From: Psococerastis gibbosa
Taxonomy: Eukaryota; Arthropoda; Insecta; Psocodea; Psocidae
Assembly (NCBI GenBank): GCA_963971405.1
Contig: OZ020488.1
Span: 43,568,888 to 43,632,887 of the forward strand
Length of the DNA stretch: 64,000 nucleotides
Direction: 5' to 3'
The notes beneath the pieces were generated by a model. The model saw only the letters and a program-made list of their open reading frames with translations, was not told the DNA's origin and searched no databases. Below are positions 33,956 through 44,689 of this stretch, piece by piece. How positions within the stretch are numbered: the stretch's first letter is position 1; each line of letters starts with the position of its first letter. A program made the translations under genes and the position numbers.

Positions 33956-35388
33956 GTACCTGTTATTTTTTTTACTTAGTTTCCGATATTGCGAAGAGAC
34001 TGTGGCAGCCTGGCCTAATTGGGAGGCTTCCGCTACCAAGGAAAATACGGAACGTGTCAGGTGTGTATAGTTCTGGGGCTCACGATGTAATGACACAAAA
34101 ACTATTAAAACTAACAAACAGGCCACAGGATACAAAACACAATTCACAAAAACTACACTATCTTATAAGCCAAACGTATATACTCTGGGTGACTGATGGC
34201 TCACCCTGCCGCCCAGGGTCGTTTCCAGGTTCACTCCACTATATACTTCCATATTTCTATGTTCCTATGTTACGCTATTTATGGCAGTAACCGATATTAT
34301 CCCACGTCTCAGATTGAAATATCCATTCTGTCACGAAAAGTGTCGCAAAACGTCTGTACTTATGTTTTCCTTGTAGTTTCTGAGCAGTAACCTATAGAAA
34401 ACTGCCCCTAAACTTTACTCATTCAATGAGAAAATCAGAGGGTTTCTGAAGAACTTGAAAAAGAAAAGTTTGAAACTCCTAAATTTTGGTAAGCCCAAGG
34501 GATGGTCAGTTCACGAGATTGCGAAGAGGGGGGGGGGGGGCCTGGGTTGCGCACGTATTTTTCTTTGATCTACTTTTAGCGCCCGTCACTGGGGTCTATT
34601 TCTATAGTAAAGACGTGCCAATTAGAGGATTTTTCTAAACCTAAATCGGTTATGGTAGGGAGGTTGCCTCTTCATTATTTTAAAATATGCGGAATATGCC
34701 CATGAACTTTTTATGATTTCAAGTGGAAGTACCAGAGTATTCCAGTAGGTAGAGTACTGTACCGTGAACCGGAAGATACAGGCTCGAGACATGATATGAA
34801 AGACACGGTATTAAAACTATCCCGCTCCCAAACAGACGGCGGAATTTTATTCCATTTTTTTCTTATGAATTTACTTATTTAGACCCTCCTGGCCCCCTGA
34901 CCCCCCCCCCCCCTCCCCCTCCGTGGATCCGCCATTGCATTCAATTTATTTTTTAATGTTGTTCCTAACGGAGTGATTTTCAATCAGTAGGTACATACAA
35001 GACAAGACTGTTGATATGCACTATAGGTACCAATCTAAACTGAAACTGATAATCCTGAATTTAAATTAGGTACCTCTATCATATATTTGACAAATTGTTG
35101 GGTTTATGAAACCTGAAAATCAAGATCCACCTTGAAATTATGAGTGTGACTATCTAGCCAATTATCTCGTATTATTACCGTAATCAGTTATTAATTGAAA
35201 TATAAATTTTGAAACTGCTATAGCTTATGACACCTAACAATTACTCCGTTCCGCTTTCAAGGAAAAATGCACATAACTCTACGTTTGCGGTAATATTCGA
35301 AAGAGTATACAGGCCTACTGAATATTATATAAGTATATGCTGTACATAGAACGAGTAAACTCCGATGGATTTTGAAGTTAAATTAGTT
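33956..35388. other. Unassigned interval
   Basis: Overlapping open frames on both strands at 33758-34290 show no recognisable domain. A possible hAT-type right end (GGATCCGCCATTG) follows C runs at 34900-34938, without a partner I can place. Confidence 0.25.
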
Positions 35389-35412
35389 AAAAAGAAGAAG
35401 AAGAAGAAGAAG

Positions 35413-35457
<45 letters not shown>

Positions 35458-35516
35458 ACAAAGAACAAGAAGAACAGGAACAAGAGCAGGAACAACAACA
35501 AAAAGAAGAAAAAAGA
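35389..35516. repeat. Compound microsatellite (AAG)n(AAC)n
   Basis: Interrupted AAG and AAC arrays, producing a spurious poly-Asn/poly-Lys frame. Confidence 0.95.
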
Positions 35517-35519
35517 AAA

Positions 35520-36162
35520 TTGGCTTCATTTTTTATGTGGGCAAATTTTGGGCCTTTCGGAAAATTCAAATTGTGTTTATTTCAACAATTGAATGATGAG
35601 TTTCTTAATTTATTCTGCCTTAGATTCAGACAAATTATTTATAATTCTTATATATTTCTAATATATATTGTACTTGTAGGCCTATATGATACATTTCAAA
35701 ATTAAAGCTTGTTCATTTTAATATCTATTTCTAGGGTGATATGTTTACATTTTGCTATTTAAATTTATATTTGCTACGACAACAGCACGTCCAAAAAAAA
35801 TATATTAACTGGAACGGCGGCAGCCATAATATCACCCGTTAACAATAAGCCAACTATCAGAGATAAGTACCAACGTATAAAATATTGAAGTCTTACACAT
35901 TGCAGAATAGCAGAACGGATACCTGGACCCGGTCAAAACTCTGTACTTAGCTTGTGCAGGCTACACCAACAGCCATACTGATAACGGTCTACAGCCACGG
36001 GATGATCGCGTTAGTCCAGTTCTTCAGTATTGCCAACATCACAATTAAAAAAATTCTGAAATTTACAGTTCATATATTTTAAAAGGTAAATTAACACCAT
36101 CAAGTGACATGGTATAATATTACCCCCGGTATTAAAATCGCCATGATCGGACCGCAGACGGT
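35520..36162. mobile_element. Family N element, split by a P-like segment
   Basis: GAAAATTCAAATTGTGTTTA at 35560 and the 36010-36162 block (CCAGTTCTTCAGTATTGCCA to ATCGCCATGATCGG) are adjacent in the intact relative 44284-44611. Between them lie ~410 bp, of which 35790-36005 matches the interior of the family P element at 25421 without its TIRs. Confidence 0.5.
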
Positions 36163-36639
36163 AAAATAATCTAAATTTTGAAACAAAAAGCCGTAACTTA
36201 TTTGCTGATTAAGTTATTGCTATGATTGTATCGAGCTATAATTATATCAGCAGAAGAAAAATTCAAAGCAAGGGATGGAAAAAAAAAGTTAAGCCCCGGG
36301 CTTAAGACAGCTTTCTCATCAAAACCCGTTTGCTATTGAATTCAATCAGATTTATTTCAGAATGGAACTCCGCACGGAAGTGAAAGTCGTTGAAAAAAGT
36401 TAGCGCGGACGGAAGCTTTTGTCAACATTTTAACTTCATGTCAAATACAAAACCATTTCTTATTGAGTTCGCGTTCTTCGCCTTATTTCCCAGATATTAT
36501 GTCTGGATTTATGCAGCAGAGCAGTGGCGGGGGCAGGGCGGCCGCCTCAAGAGCCAAATCGGTAATAAAGACATCTAGCCAATCTGCCAACTTTAATCCA
36601 CCATTCATAGTGAGATTCTCCAAAGTGACTTCGTGGAAC
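36163..36639. other. Unassigned interval
   Basis: A possible hAT-like left end (CAGTGGCGGGGGCAGGG) at 36522; otherwise nothing recognised. Confidence 0.25.
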
Positions 36640-36849
36640 TTAAAATTATTGAAAAAATAAGATGCAACACAATAAAATATATAATAAGTGACCGGTTTTG
36701 GTATGATACCATCATCAGACTGCGTCTGAAGTGTACGTAAAATTATTGAAAAAATATAAGACGCAACTGATCCACCAGAACTGAGCTTGTTCAAAACTGC
36801 AACAACCTTGCAAAAAAACAAAAACGCAAAATTTCTGGCTACGGCCCTG
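36640..36849 (-). repeat. Repeat with CTGATGA-hairpin motif, ending in a hAT-like terminus
   Basis: The minus strand contains CTGATGATGGTATCATACC, a perfect TGGTA-TCA-TACCA hairpin, then AAAACCGGTCACTT. A 27-bp stretch (AAAATTATTGAAAAAATA) recurs directly at 36643 and 36738. The right edge GGCTACGGCCCTG resembles the hAT-type MITE ends. Motifs of the CTGATGA..CCGGTC type occur in Penelope-like elements; assignment is tentative. Confidence 0.4.
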
Positions 36850-37281
36850 GTTAATTACACAATTTTGTAAATAAATATATTTACTGTCTGACCTACTGCC
36901 GACCCCTGATATACATTCTACGGACCCCTATGAGGTCCATAGACCCGATTTTAAGAAACCCTGCTGCAGAGGCCTATATTATTGGAAAGCTTTTTATGTA
37001 TTATCTAAAATTATAAAGCCAAGTACATAGTGGATGTAGGTCAAGTAGCTGCAGCCCCCTACCTCGACCCCCCCCCCTCCCAGCTTTTCTAACATCGGAT
37101 ACGGGGTTTTGTTGACGGGACCCTTGTCTCTCAAAGGGGTGACTAATAAATGCTAGTTCAAAGGGGTAATGAAAACACGCCCCCTACATTATGACTTGAA
37201 AACTTGACTACAGTTCTATATAGAAGAGATAGGACATTCGCTTCCCGCCAAAATCACATTTTTGTATACTAGGTGCCACAT

Positions 37282-37658
37282 GTCAGGAAATGTAGAGTAG
37301 TGGTATACACTTCGACTTTCACCCAAAATGTTGTTGATTCGAGTCCCACACTTGCTACATTTTCTGGCCATGCTTCAGAGGGTCTTCCTTGCCGAGTGTA
37401 TGAGGGAACTTTATAGCCCTAACTCCACTAGGTTGAAGAATCAGTAGAATCCGGGATGATGGGCCGTGGTCGTTCTGAAACCGTATTTCCAAGGAGTTGC
37501 TGCTGCTGCCTCCAGAACGACCATGGCCTATCATCCCGGATTCTACTGATTCATCACGTAACTCCGGCCATGAAAGCCTTTGTAATTAAATTATTCGATA
37601 GGTTGGCTTAGTAATTAGAACGAAAAGTCAATGTTTATTTATTTATTTATTTATTTTA
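37282..37658 (+). mobile_element. SINE-A copy, split by a palindromic insertion
   Basis: Head and body to TCCACTAGGTTG at 37434, then foreign sequence, then resumption at GATAGGTTGGCTTAGTAATT with the (TTTA)n tail. The GCATGTAAAGCAGGCGG block is deleted. Confidence 0.75.
37435..37601. mobile_element. Palindromic MITE inside SINE-A
   Basis: ~40-bp arms: GAATCAGTAGAATCCGGGAT then GATGGGCCGTGGTCGTTCTG at left, complement at 37515-37554, with ~3 mismatches. About 45 bp more of foreign sequence follow before the SINE resumes. AGGTTG flanks both sides of the insertion, a possible 6-bp duplication. Confidence 0.6.
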
Positions 37659-37689
37659 TGTACTAGACACAGTATAATATTGACTCCTA

Positions 37690-37785
37690 TGACCAATTAA
37701 AGGTTGGCCCATTCGATGGCAAGGTGGTAGCGTGCTTGTACTTGTGCGAGTCTCTACCTAGGTACAGGTCATGCGATCAGATCCG
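37690..37785 (-). repeat. Dispersed repeat E, copy 2
   Basis: GGTGGTAGCGTGCTTGTACT then TGTGCGAGTCTC and CATGCGATCAGA, the complement of the copy at 21745. Confidence 0.55.
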
Positions 37786-38099
37786 TGAACTTTTATTCTA
37801 ATGAAAAAACGGACTGTTGGGGTGTCCGATTGACTCTTAATCAGCGGAGATATAATTTCCAGGAATAGACTGACTAGTATACGAGCAGTAGGGATGTCAT
37901 AAAAATGAATGAGGCCACCTGAGGCCATAATACATGAACAGGAGCGGTTCATCACTAATATTTCAGCACATTATGCAGATGTGCTCACATTTGGCGCACA
38001 GCCAGAAATAAAATTATGCGTTATTGATTCTAAATGCTCGTTTCGCTCATAATTTTACTCATTTCGTCGCCAATTCCCTGTGTCCATATGGATAACTCA
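37786..38099. other. Unassigned interval
   Basis: Nothing recognised. Confidence 0.2.
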
Positions 38100-38790
38100 A
38101 TCCCTCCTTACTTACTTACATCTAGGCGGTACGGCCCGTGTAGCCTGCTCTGCCACATCGCGCTAGCCTGCGCGGGCCGTTGCTCTCCTTGGTCAGTCAT
38201 CGACGCCAAGGAGTAAGTAAAGAGGGTCGTCTGACTAGTCTTTCCTTTGGGACACCTTGTGTAAAGCCACTTTTGTTGCCCTATGGTCTGGCCCTCCTTA
38301 CTTACTTACTTCTTGGCGCTGCGGCCCGTGAAGGGTTTACTTGCTCTGTCACGTTGCCTGCACGGTCCTGCGCTCTCCTTGGTGAGTCATCGACGCCAAG
38401 GGTCACCAGACCCACCTTGACGCCTCCAACCATCGCGTCCGTGGTCGTCTGACACGTCTTCTCCCTTGGGGCACCTAGTGTAAGGCCGCTCTTGTTGCCC
38501 TATGGTCTGGCCCACCTTATTTACTTACTCCTTGGTGCTACAACTTGACTTGACCTGCACTGCCACATCGTGCCAGTTTGCGCGGTTCTGCACTCTCCTT
38601 GGCCAGTCATCGACACCAAGGGTCACCAAACCCACCTCGACGTCTTCCAACCATCGCATCCGTGGTCGTCTGACAGGTCATTTCTCTTGGGGCACCATGT
38701 GTAAGGTCGCTCTTGTTGCCCTATGGTCCGGCATTCGTTCAACGCGCCCTAGCCGCCTGATTCGGGCTCTCCTGATTTCGGCTACTACTG
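38100..38790 (-). mobile_element. LINE 3' end in three tandem copies
   Basis: On the minus strand the most upstream copy reads EIRRARIRRLGRVERM, then, after a stop, RPRMRWLEDVEVGLVTLGVD, then DWPRRVQNRANWHDVAVQVK and a stop near AAGGAGTAAGTAAATAAGG. This is a LINE ORF2 C-terminus (R.LGHVERM...GRPR.RW..DV...L..LG...W...AQDR..W). Two more copies of its last ~70 codons follow head-to-tail at about 38286-38510 and 38100-38285 with the same GTAAGTAAG ends. Confidence 0.75.
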
Positions 38791-38837
38791 TAGGTTCTGG
38801 GTTCGTATAGCGTAGAGCTCACCGTTTCTACGGATAC

Positions 38838-38882
38838 GCCACTCTCTCTCTCTCTCACTCTCTCTCTCACTCTCTCTCTCTG
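38838..38882. repeat. (TC)n microsatellite
   Basis: CT runs interrupted by two CAC triplets. Confidence 0.9.
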
Positions 38883-39199
38883 ATTTAATAACTCCTACCG
38901 CCCATTATTACGCTAAGGCCGCTTGGTCTGAAAGAAATAAGGTCTCGAGTGCACCACTACACATATGGGGTATCTATACCATCCTTGGAACCCACGAACG
39001 CCTGAAATATACTATTGTCCTATTTAAATGCTTTAGGTTTAATTAATTAATTAATTGCCATTTCAAGTAGAAAACCCTTAATAACAATGAGCCATAGGCA
39101 CCCACCGCGCCGAAGCGTCTAACCTCGCGATCGTATCTTCGCGCGGTAACCTAACCTTGGCAGCCGATGAACTTGTACGGGTATACAGACATGTCGGGA

Positions 39200-39515
39200 G
39201 GAAAGTGGAAGGCCTTGACTTTGGAGATGGATTATGACAAAACAGAGAGGAGAACCACATGCTGGGTGGAGGAGGAGTATAATCATAGGCGTGTCGAAAC
39301 TGGGAGGCGAGACAGGGGGCCCCCCTGGGATGGTGGAGGCCGAAGGGTTGAAAGGTTGACCGAAACCTATAGAAGGGTGAAGAAAGACGACTGGCAGGAA
39401 GTTCTCGAAAATGCTGGAAGGATGAGTTAGAAGCTGACCTTCGCGAGTTGGGAGTCCGTAGCTGGTGGAGACGACTGGAGGAGTGTTGTCGAGCAGGCCA
39501 AAGCTCATCAAGATT
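39200..39515 (+). mobile_element. LINE 3' end fragment
   Basis: A plus frame holds WDGGGRRVERLTETYRRVKK then DDWQEVLE; after a stop, a frame ends DDWRSVVEQAKAHQD. The final motif equals the tail at 55632-55795 (DEWRSVVEQAKAHQGL). The opposite-strand 169-codon frame is a shadow of this remnant. Confidence 0.55.
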
Positions 39516-39654
39516 AAGAATAATAATAAGAATAATAATAATAGGGAGAAGAAGAAGAAGATAGGCGGGTGAGTGGCATCGGGATCCACGAATAGCACAC
39601 CTTGTCTTGTCCTTGTCCTTTTAATCAAATGACGTAATTATATTCCAAATAACT

Positions 39655-40474
39655 AAAGAACCGGTCCGAGTTTACTCTTACTTTCCAACTTATCAATTAG
39701 TAGGGAGAGAAAATGAATAATTTCATGGTAAATAATTTTCCTACGGTTAAATTTCGGATATCTCGGGGGGGGGGGGGGGGGGTGTCCACCTGACGTCACT
39801 GGAGATGAGGTAACCTCAATATATTCAAAACACATTACAACACAGTAATAATGGCAGGGCAGGCAATGCATTTCAGCGTGAAGTTTCTATCATTTTTTTA
39901 AAAAAAATTTTTGCGCAAAAGCAAATACGTTTTTGGGAAAGCCAACTGTCCGGTTTCGTTACTCAACTTAACACCTAAAACATGCCTGAAGGTAGAAATC
40001 ATGGATAGAAAATTTCGCAGAAATATTATTTTTTAGTCATTTTTCATTAAAATTAAGTTATTTTTATTTTTTTACCCCCAGAAGCAAACTATCAAGGGGT
40101 AAGTGACCCCCCGCATTTTATCAACATTAAGAACGACTAGAATATATGTGAATTTAAAAGAAATCGTTGGAGCCGTTTTTGAGAAATAATTTTTTTTGGA
40201 GTTTTTTGAGAATGAAACCCCCCAAATTGAGTTAGCCCCAAATAAAAAAAAATGATCTCGAGGTATGATTTTTGTGAACCTACATGCCGAATTTCATCAA
40301 AATCGACCGAGTAGTTTGCCCGGAACTCGATGCACAGACAGACAGACAGACATTTCGTAAAAACCACTTTTTTGGGTTCCTGGGACCTGAAAACGTGTAA
40401 ATCCGTTGAAATCTCGGGATCGAAAATTTCGACCACCACAAAGCTTTCCTTATACTACGTATAAATTGGAAAGC
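39655..40474 (-). repeat. Family D, full-length copy
   Basis: AAAGAACCGGTCCGAG at left, G run at ~39765, GACGTCACTGGAG at 39793, a short (GACA)3 microsatellite, ATAAATTGGAAAGC at right. A few deletions, including part of the hairpin region. Confidence 0.85.
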
Positions 40475-40638
40475 AATAAACTACCCTACACAGAAAAGAC
40501 TGCGTGTTTCGCTTATCCCGGCTTAAACTCGGTCCCCTATCTGTTCAGTCACCATTAGGCTACGCGTTTCCCTCTTCACTACGAGGAGGTCCAGATTAAA
40601 GATTTTCCCGTCTTTGCATCTGAGACCACAAGGCATTC
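40475..40638. other. Short unassigned spacer
   Basis: Nothing recognised. Confidence 0.2.
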
Positions 40639-41022
40639 GGTGCCCATTCCATTGACCGGCTAGGGCTATTTCCAAAAACGGTGACGTGGTAGCAGACATT
40701 CAAGACTTAGGTGGCGTTTCCAGCGACCTCGCATTGCAGAATTGACGGAAATGTTTATTTTCCTCTATGCCATAGTTAAAATTGATCAATGATCATACAG
40801 TAAAATCACAAACAAACAAACTAAAATTCGAAAATGGCGTCATGGGATATGTTAAGTACAAACATTTCAATAGATTTCTATAAGAAGAAAAATGCTAATT
40901 TCCGTCAATGTCATTTGCATTCTGCAATGCGAGATCGGTGGAAACGCAACCTAAGTCTTGAATGTCTGCTACCACGTCACTGTTTTTGGAAATTGCCCTA
41001 GCCGGTCAATGGAATGGGCGCC
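40639..41022. mobile_element. Harbinger-like MITE (M2)
   Basis: ~100-bp inverted arms with two modules: outer GGTGCCCATTCCATTGACC to GGTGACGTGGTAGCAGACAT, inner GGCGTTTCCAGCGACCTCGC to CATTGCAGAAT. Core has TTGATCAATGATCATACAG and ATGGCGTCATGGGATATG. Flanked by TTC and TTA. No transposase. Confidence 0.75.
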
Positions 41023-41551
41023 TTACTCAGAAGCTCAACTACTGTGAAGAAATTATAGCCCAACACTCTATACCCCATACCTCTTCTTCTTCTGGCTCTA
41101 CAGCCCTTGATGGGCTTTAACAATATATGTACTTTTAACAGTTACGGTGAGTAGTAACGAGCCAATTTTGATTGATGCACCAACTGACAAGAACCAGTAT
41201 TAAAATGGATACAGAGTGTTCACAAAATATCGGTTTATTGACAGTTTGGCACAGAATGAGTGATACGTTCTGTAATTTAATATACATTTCTCTAGGGTAT
41301 ATATGCATTAATATGTAACTCATATATTAACGGATTTCGTATAATTTCACAGTGCACTCAATCATTTACTTATAAAGCTATACTGTTTGACCGGGAATTG
41401 AATCATGAACGGATCCTTGGGGGGGCGGTGGGGGCAGTCGCCGGTGTACCAGTAATTGGGGACCTTTCAGTTAGCGTATTCCGAGTGTCTGTGAGGACGA
41501 TTAATAGTTTGTATTGCAAGATAGTACAAATAACCTATATTGAACATTGTT
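41023..41551. other. Mostly unassigned
   Basis: At 41083-41117, CTTCTGGCTCTACAGCCCTTGA-like sequence matches the 3' terminus of the LINE tail at 49432. The rest is unrecognised. Confidence 0.3.
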
Positions 41552-41766
41552 AATTAAAAAATAATAACTTTTTTTGGTTTTATTACTAAGCCAACCTACC
41601 GGAGTTAGGGCTATAAAGCCCTCTCTTACACTCAACTAGGAAGAACCGGGACCGCCTGCTTTACATGCCCTCTACTTTGCATGGCCCGAAAATTTAGCAA
41701 GTGTGGGACTCGAACCAACAACCTTTCGGGTGAAAGTTGGGGTCTGTACCACTACTTTACATGTCC
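41552..41766 (-). mobile_element. SINE-A copy, full length
   Basis: Near-consensus body and head; contains a small duplication around CATGCCCTC(TACTTTGCATGG). Confidence 0.8.
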
Positions 41767-42349
41767 ATTAAAGGGACAACGTAATAACTTAGGGATAACT
41801 TAACAACCTAGGTAACAACATGACAGCTTAGGGGACAACGTAATAACATAGGAGACAATAAGGAAAAAATTGCCCTTTTCATTCATGGCCCTGGTCATTC
41901 AGGGAAATAATAATTGGATAATTCACATTGTGTCGGGCGAATAAAAGAAGTTGTGTTATTAACAGTAGCGATAAAAGTTTTTCTTGTCCGGTGAAGTTTT
42001 TATCTGAGTGATTGATCTAAATTACTTTACTCTTTTAGACTCGTTATGTTAACTTAATCACACCGACACAGTAATATTAATTCTTTTCTCTCGCATTGCT
42101 TTCATATTTTTTTTTTATTCTTCAACCTTTTTCACAATTTTTTTTTTTTTTTTGAAAACTTGTTTTTCAAATATGATTAGCGCGGCTTTGAAGGACCTAA
42201 GCTCATCATCGGGATAGCTTAAAAAGCACTGCCGGCTTTATAAATGAGGAGCAAGAACGCAAAAGACCCGTGTTTTCACTAAATATAATTTTTGAATCGG
42301 TGGTATCACTGGAATCGTCGCATTGACTGCTACAAAAATGTAAAAATGT
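41767..42349. other. Unassigned AT-rich interval
   Basis: Starts with three loosely repeated GACAAC(A/G)TAATAAC motifs (41773-41855). No gene recognised. Confidence 0.25.
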
Positions 42350-42351
42350 GA

Positions 42352-42391
<40 letters not shown>

Positions 42392-42392
42392 C
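42350..42392. repeat. (AAAT)n microsatellite
   Basis: About ten units, followed by TCGTTTATTTGCAAACAGAC; it may be the tail of an inverted retroposon. Confidence 0.9.
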
Positions 42393-42544
42393 GTTTATTT
42401 GCAAACAGACAATGTCCAATAATATGCCTTTACTGTCAAAGAATATTAGGTACCTAATTAAAATATTGCATCCCATAATGAAGAAGTCATTAGATTTTAA
42501 AAGTTTTTTGCCCCTCCTGTATTTACGGTCAACTCTGTACGTTA

Positions 42545-42632
42545 GTATACCCGTTTTGAGTCACGACACGTCTCCGATCGCATGGCGCGTCGAGACTCGC
42601 ACAAGTACAAGCGCGCTACCACCATCAAAGAC
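42545..42632. repeat. Dispersed repeat E, copy 3
   Basis: GAGTCACGACACGTCTCCGA then GAGACTCGCACAAGTACAAG and CGCTACCACC; same orientation as the copy at 21745. Confidence 0.6.
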
Positions 42633-42664
42633 GATAATAGGAAAGCATGTACGGTTTCACTCCT

Positions 42665-42720
42665 ATAAATAAATAAATAAGGATTTTTTTTTTGTTCTAT
42701 TACGAAGCCAACCTATCGGT
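42665..42720 (-). mobile_element. SINE-A 3' tail fragment
   Basis: AAATAAATAAATAAGG, T run, TTCTATTACGAAGCCAACC; ends abruptly after CTATCGG. Confidence 0.55.
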
Positions 42721-43056
42721 TTTTTATTTACTAATTTATTGACGCTAACCTAAACTGCCCTCAAATCCTTGAATGTGACATCGTAATACTACTAATAGTG
42801 TCCGATAATTTGCATAACAAGCAAATTATAACATACGCTCCTAAATTTGTTGGTTTGACCTTCCTCTGCCAAATGATCATTTGAGTAAATGATTGAGTAT
42901 TTCTCACAGAATCTTGTTTATGGCGTCATTCATCGCCACCACCTTCACTAGAAGTTTTTAGATTCTCCTCTCCAGATTTTTTCTTTTGAAAACGTCTTTC
43001 TATGAAGGGCGTCATTATGGGTTTTGGGCAAGGGCGCAGGGAGACGAGTTCCCTTA
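42721..43056. other. Unassigned interval
   Basis: Nothing recognised. Confidence 0.2.
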
Positions 43057-43447
43057 GGCGGGGATTCCACCGGCCGGCTAGGGCTAAATACAAAAACGGT
43101 GACGTGGTAGCAAACATTCAAGACTTAGGCGGGGTTTCCACCGACCTCGCATTGCAGAATGCAAATGATATTGACGGAAATGTTTGTTTTACTCTATGCC
43201 ATAGTCAAAATTGATCAATGATCATACAGTAAAATCACAAACAAACTAAAATTAAAAAATGGCGTCATGGGATATGCTAAGTACAAACATTTTAATAGAT
43301 TTCTATAAAAAGAAAAATTCTAATTTCCGTCGATGTCATTAGCATTCTGCAATGTGAGGTCGGTGGAAACCCCGCCGAAGTCTTGAATGTCTGCTACCAC
43401 GTTACCGTTTTTGTATTTAGCCCTAGCTGGTCGGTGGAATCGGCGCC
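43057..43447. mobile_element. Harbinger-like MITE (M3), TTA on both sides
   Basis: Outer arms GGCGGGGATTCCACCGGCC to GTGACGTGGTAGCAAACATT; inner arms GGCGGGGTTTCCACCGACCT to GCAGAATGC; core as in M2. TTA at 43054-43056 and 43448-43450. A 3-bp TTA duplication fits the PIF/Harbinger superfamily. Confidence 0.8.
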
Positions 43448-44283
43448 TTAGCTCTTATGACCAGCACAACTCTCATACAAGCACTCACTGTTGAAGAGTA
43501 TTACACTGCTAAGGATAGGCTACGCGTCCAAATATTCAACAGAAATGATATCAAATCACCAACAGCAACTGGAAGAGAGCCACACAATGCAATATTGAGC
43601 ACATCGCAGCGCGGTTAAATCGGTATTCATTTTTACACATTTAGCATAATTAATATTAATTACCTACCAATTGAAGGGCAACGCCAGGGAGGGGAAGGGG
43701 GGCACTGCCCTATTAGACCATCCCTAGAGCCTGCTTTGGGAGATCTTGTTAGAGAGGGGAGTGCGCTACATGCTAAAACTGGGACCTCGTGACGCCAGGC
43801 CCCCTAGATGAAATCCTGGCGTCACCCTTGTACCAATTACCCCCTGCTACTGTGCCGGAAGCCTTCCTCAGTAAACTTAGTAAAATCTGAAACTTTACTG
43901 TCTTTAAAACCCCACCATTGCGCGCATCCATTTTCAAAAAAATTGGGGAAGAGCCGGACCCTCCACTATTGAATAAAGGCAATAATGACTATTTGTATAG
44001 GCCTACAGTCTACACCGTCGTAATTGTAACATAGTTTAGTCCACAAGTCTGTGAATTGGTATCAGCTTCTGTCCGCACCAGAGCGAAGAAACGTATTAAA
44101 GTACCTGCCGCCTCTAGGCAGCGAAGTTTGCCACCCCCCCCCCCTTTGCTTGTCAGCGCTCTCCCCGATGTCCCAAATATTACACCAATACATGCCCCGT
44201 TAGCTGATTATGTAGAATATGTATAGTTATAGGCAAATGCCTGCTGAAGAAGAAGAAGATAATTACTTTTTAGACCCTTCTGT
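43448..44283. other. Unassigned interval
   Basis: Includes C- and G-rich stretches near 43690 and 44133; no gene or known family. Confidence 0.25.
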
Positions 44284-44611
44284 AGCCCGATCATGGCGAT
44301 TTCAATACCATGTCACGTTATGGTATTAATTCAATTCTTTAAAATAAATGAACAGTAAATTTCTGTTTTTTTTTTTTAAATTTTTTATGTTGATAATCGT
44401 CTGAAAAGTGCTAAGCGCGGTAAATTCAAATTGTGTCTATTTAAACAATTGAATGATCTTCGGCAGCGCCGCGTCAGGTCAGTTCTTAACATCACAATTT
44501 AAAAAATTCTGTAATTTACTGTTCATTTATTTTCAACAATTTTCACAAAACAATCATCACGTGACATGGTATTATATTAACCCCGGTATTAAAATCGCCA
44601 TGATCGGGCTG
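44284..44611. mobile_element. Family N element, intact form (~328 bp)
   Basis: Ends AGCCCGATCATGGCGATTTC and, inverted, CAGCCCGATCATGGCGATTT; the next block (ATACCATGTCACGT) is inverted too. Core has AATTCAAATTGTGTCTATTT and GTCAGTTCTTAACATCACAA. Confidence 0.75.
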
Positions 44612-44689
44612 TTGTACGGACGTTTTTGTTGCGCCGTTTAAACGTAGAACGCAATTCTGATTAGATTTATGTAATGCATAATGTAATAG

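Noticed and set aside
33758-34290. Overlapping 129- and 123-codon frames on opposite strands
   Set aside because: No recognisable domain, partly within an old family D copy, and no splice or promoter support.
35365-35592. Asn/Lys-rich open frame
   Set aside because: Product of the compound AAG/AAC microsatellite.
39119-39628. 169-codon minus-strand frame
   Set aside because: Antisense shadow of a LINE 3' end; begins in a low-complexity GAAGAAG/AAT stretch and has no domain.
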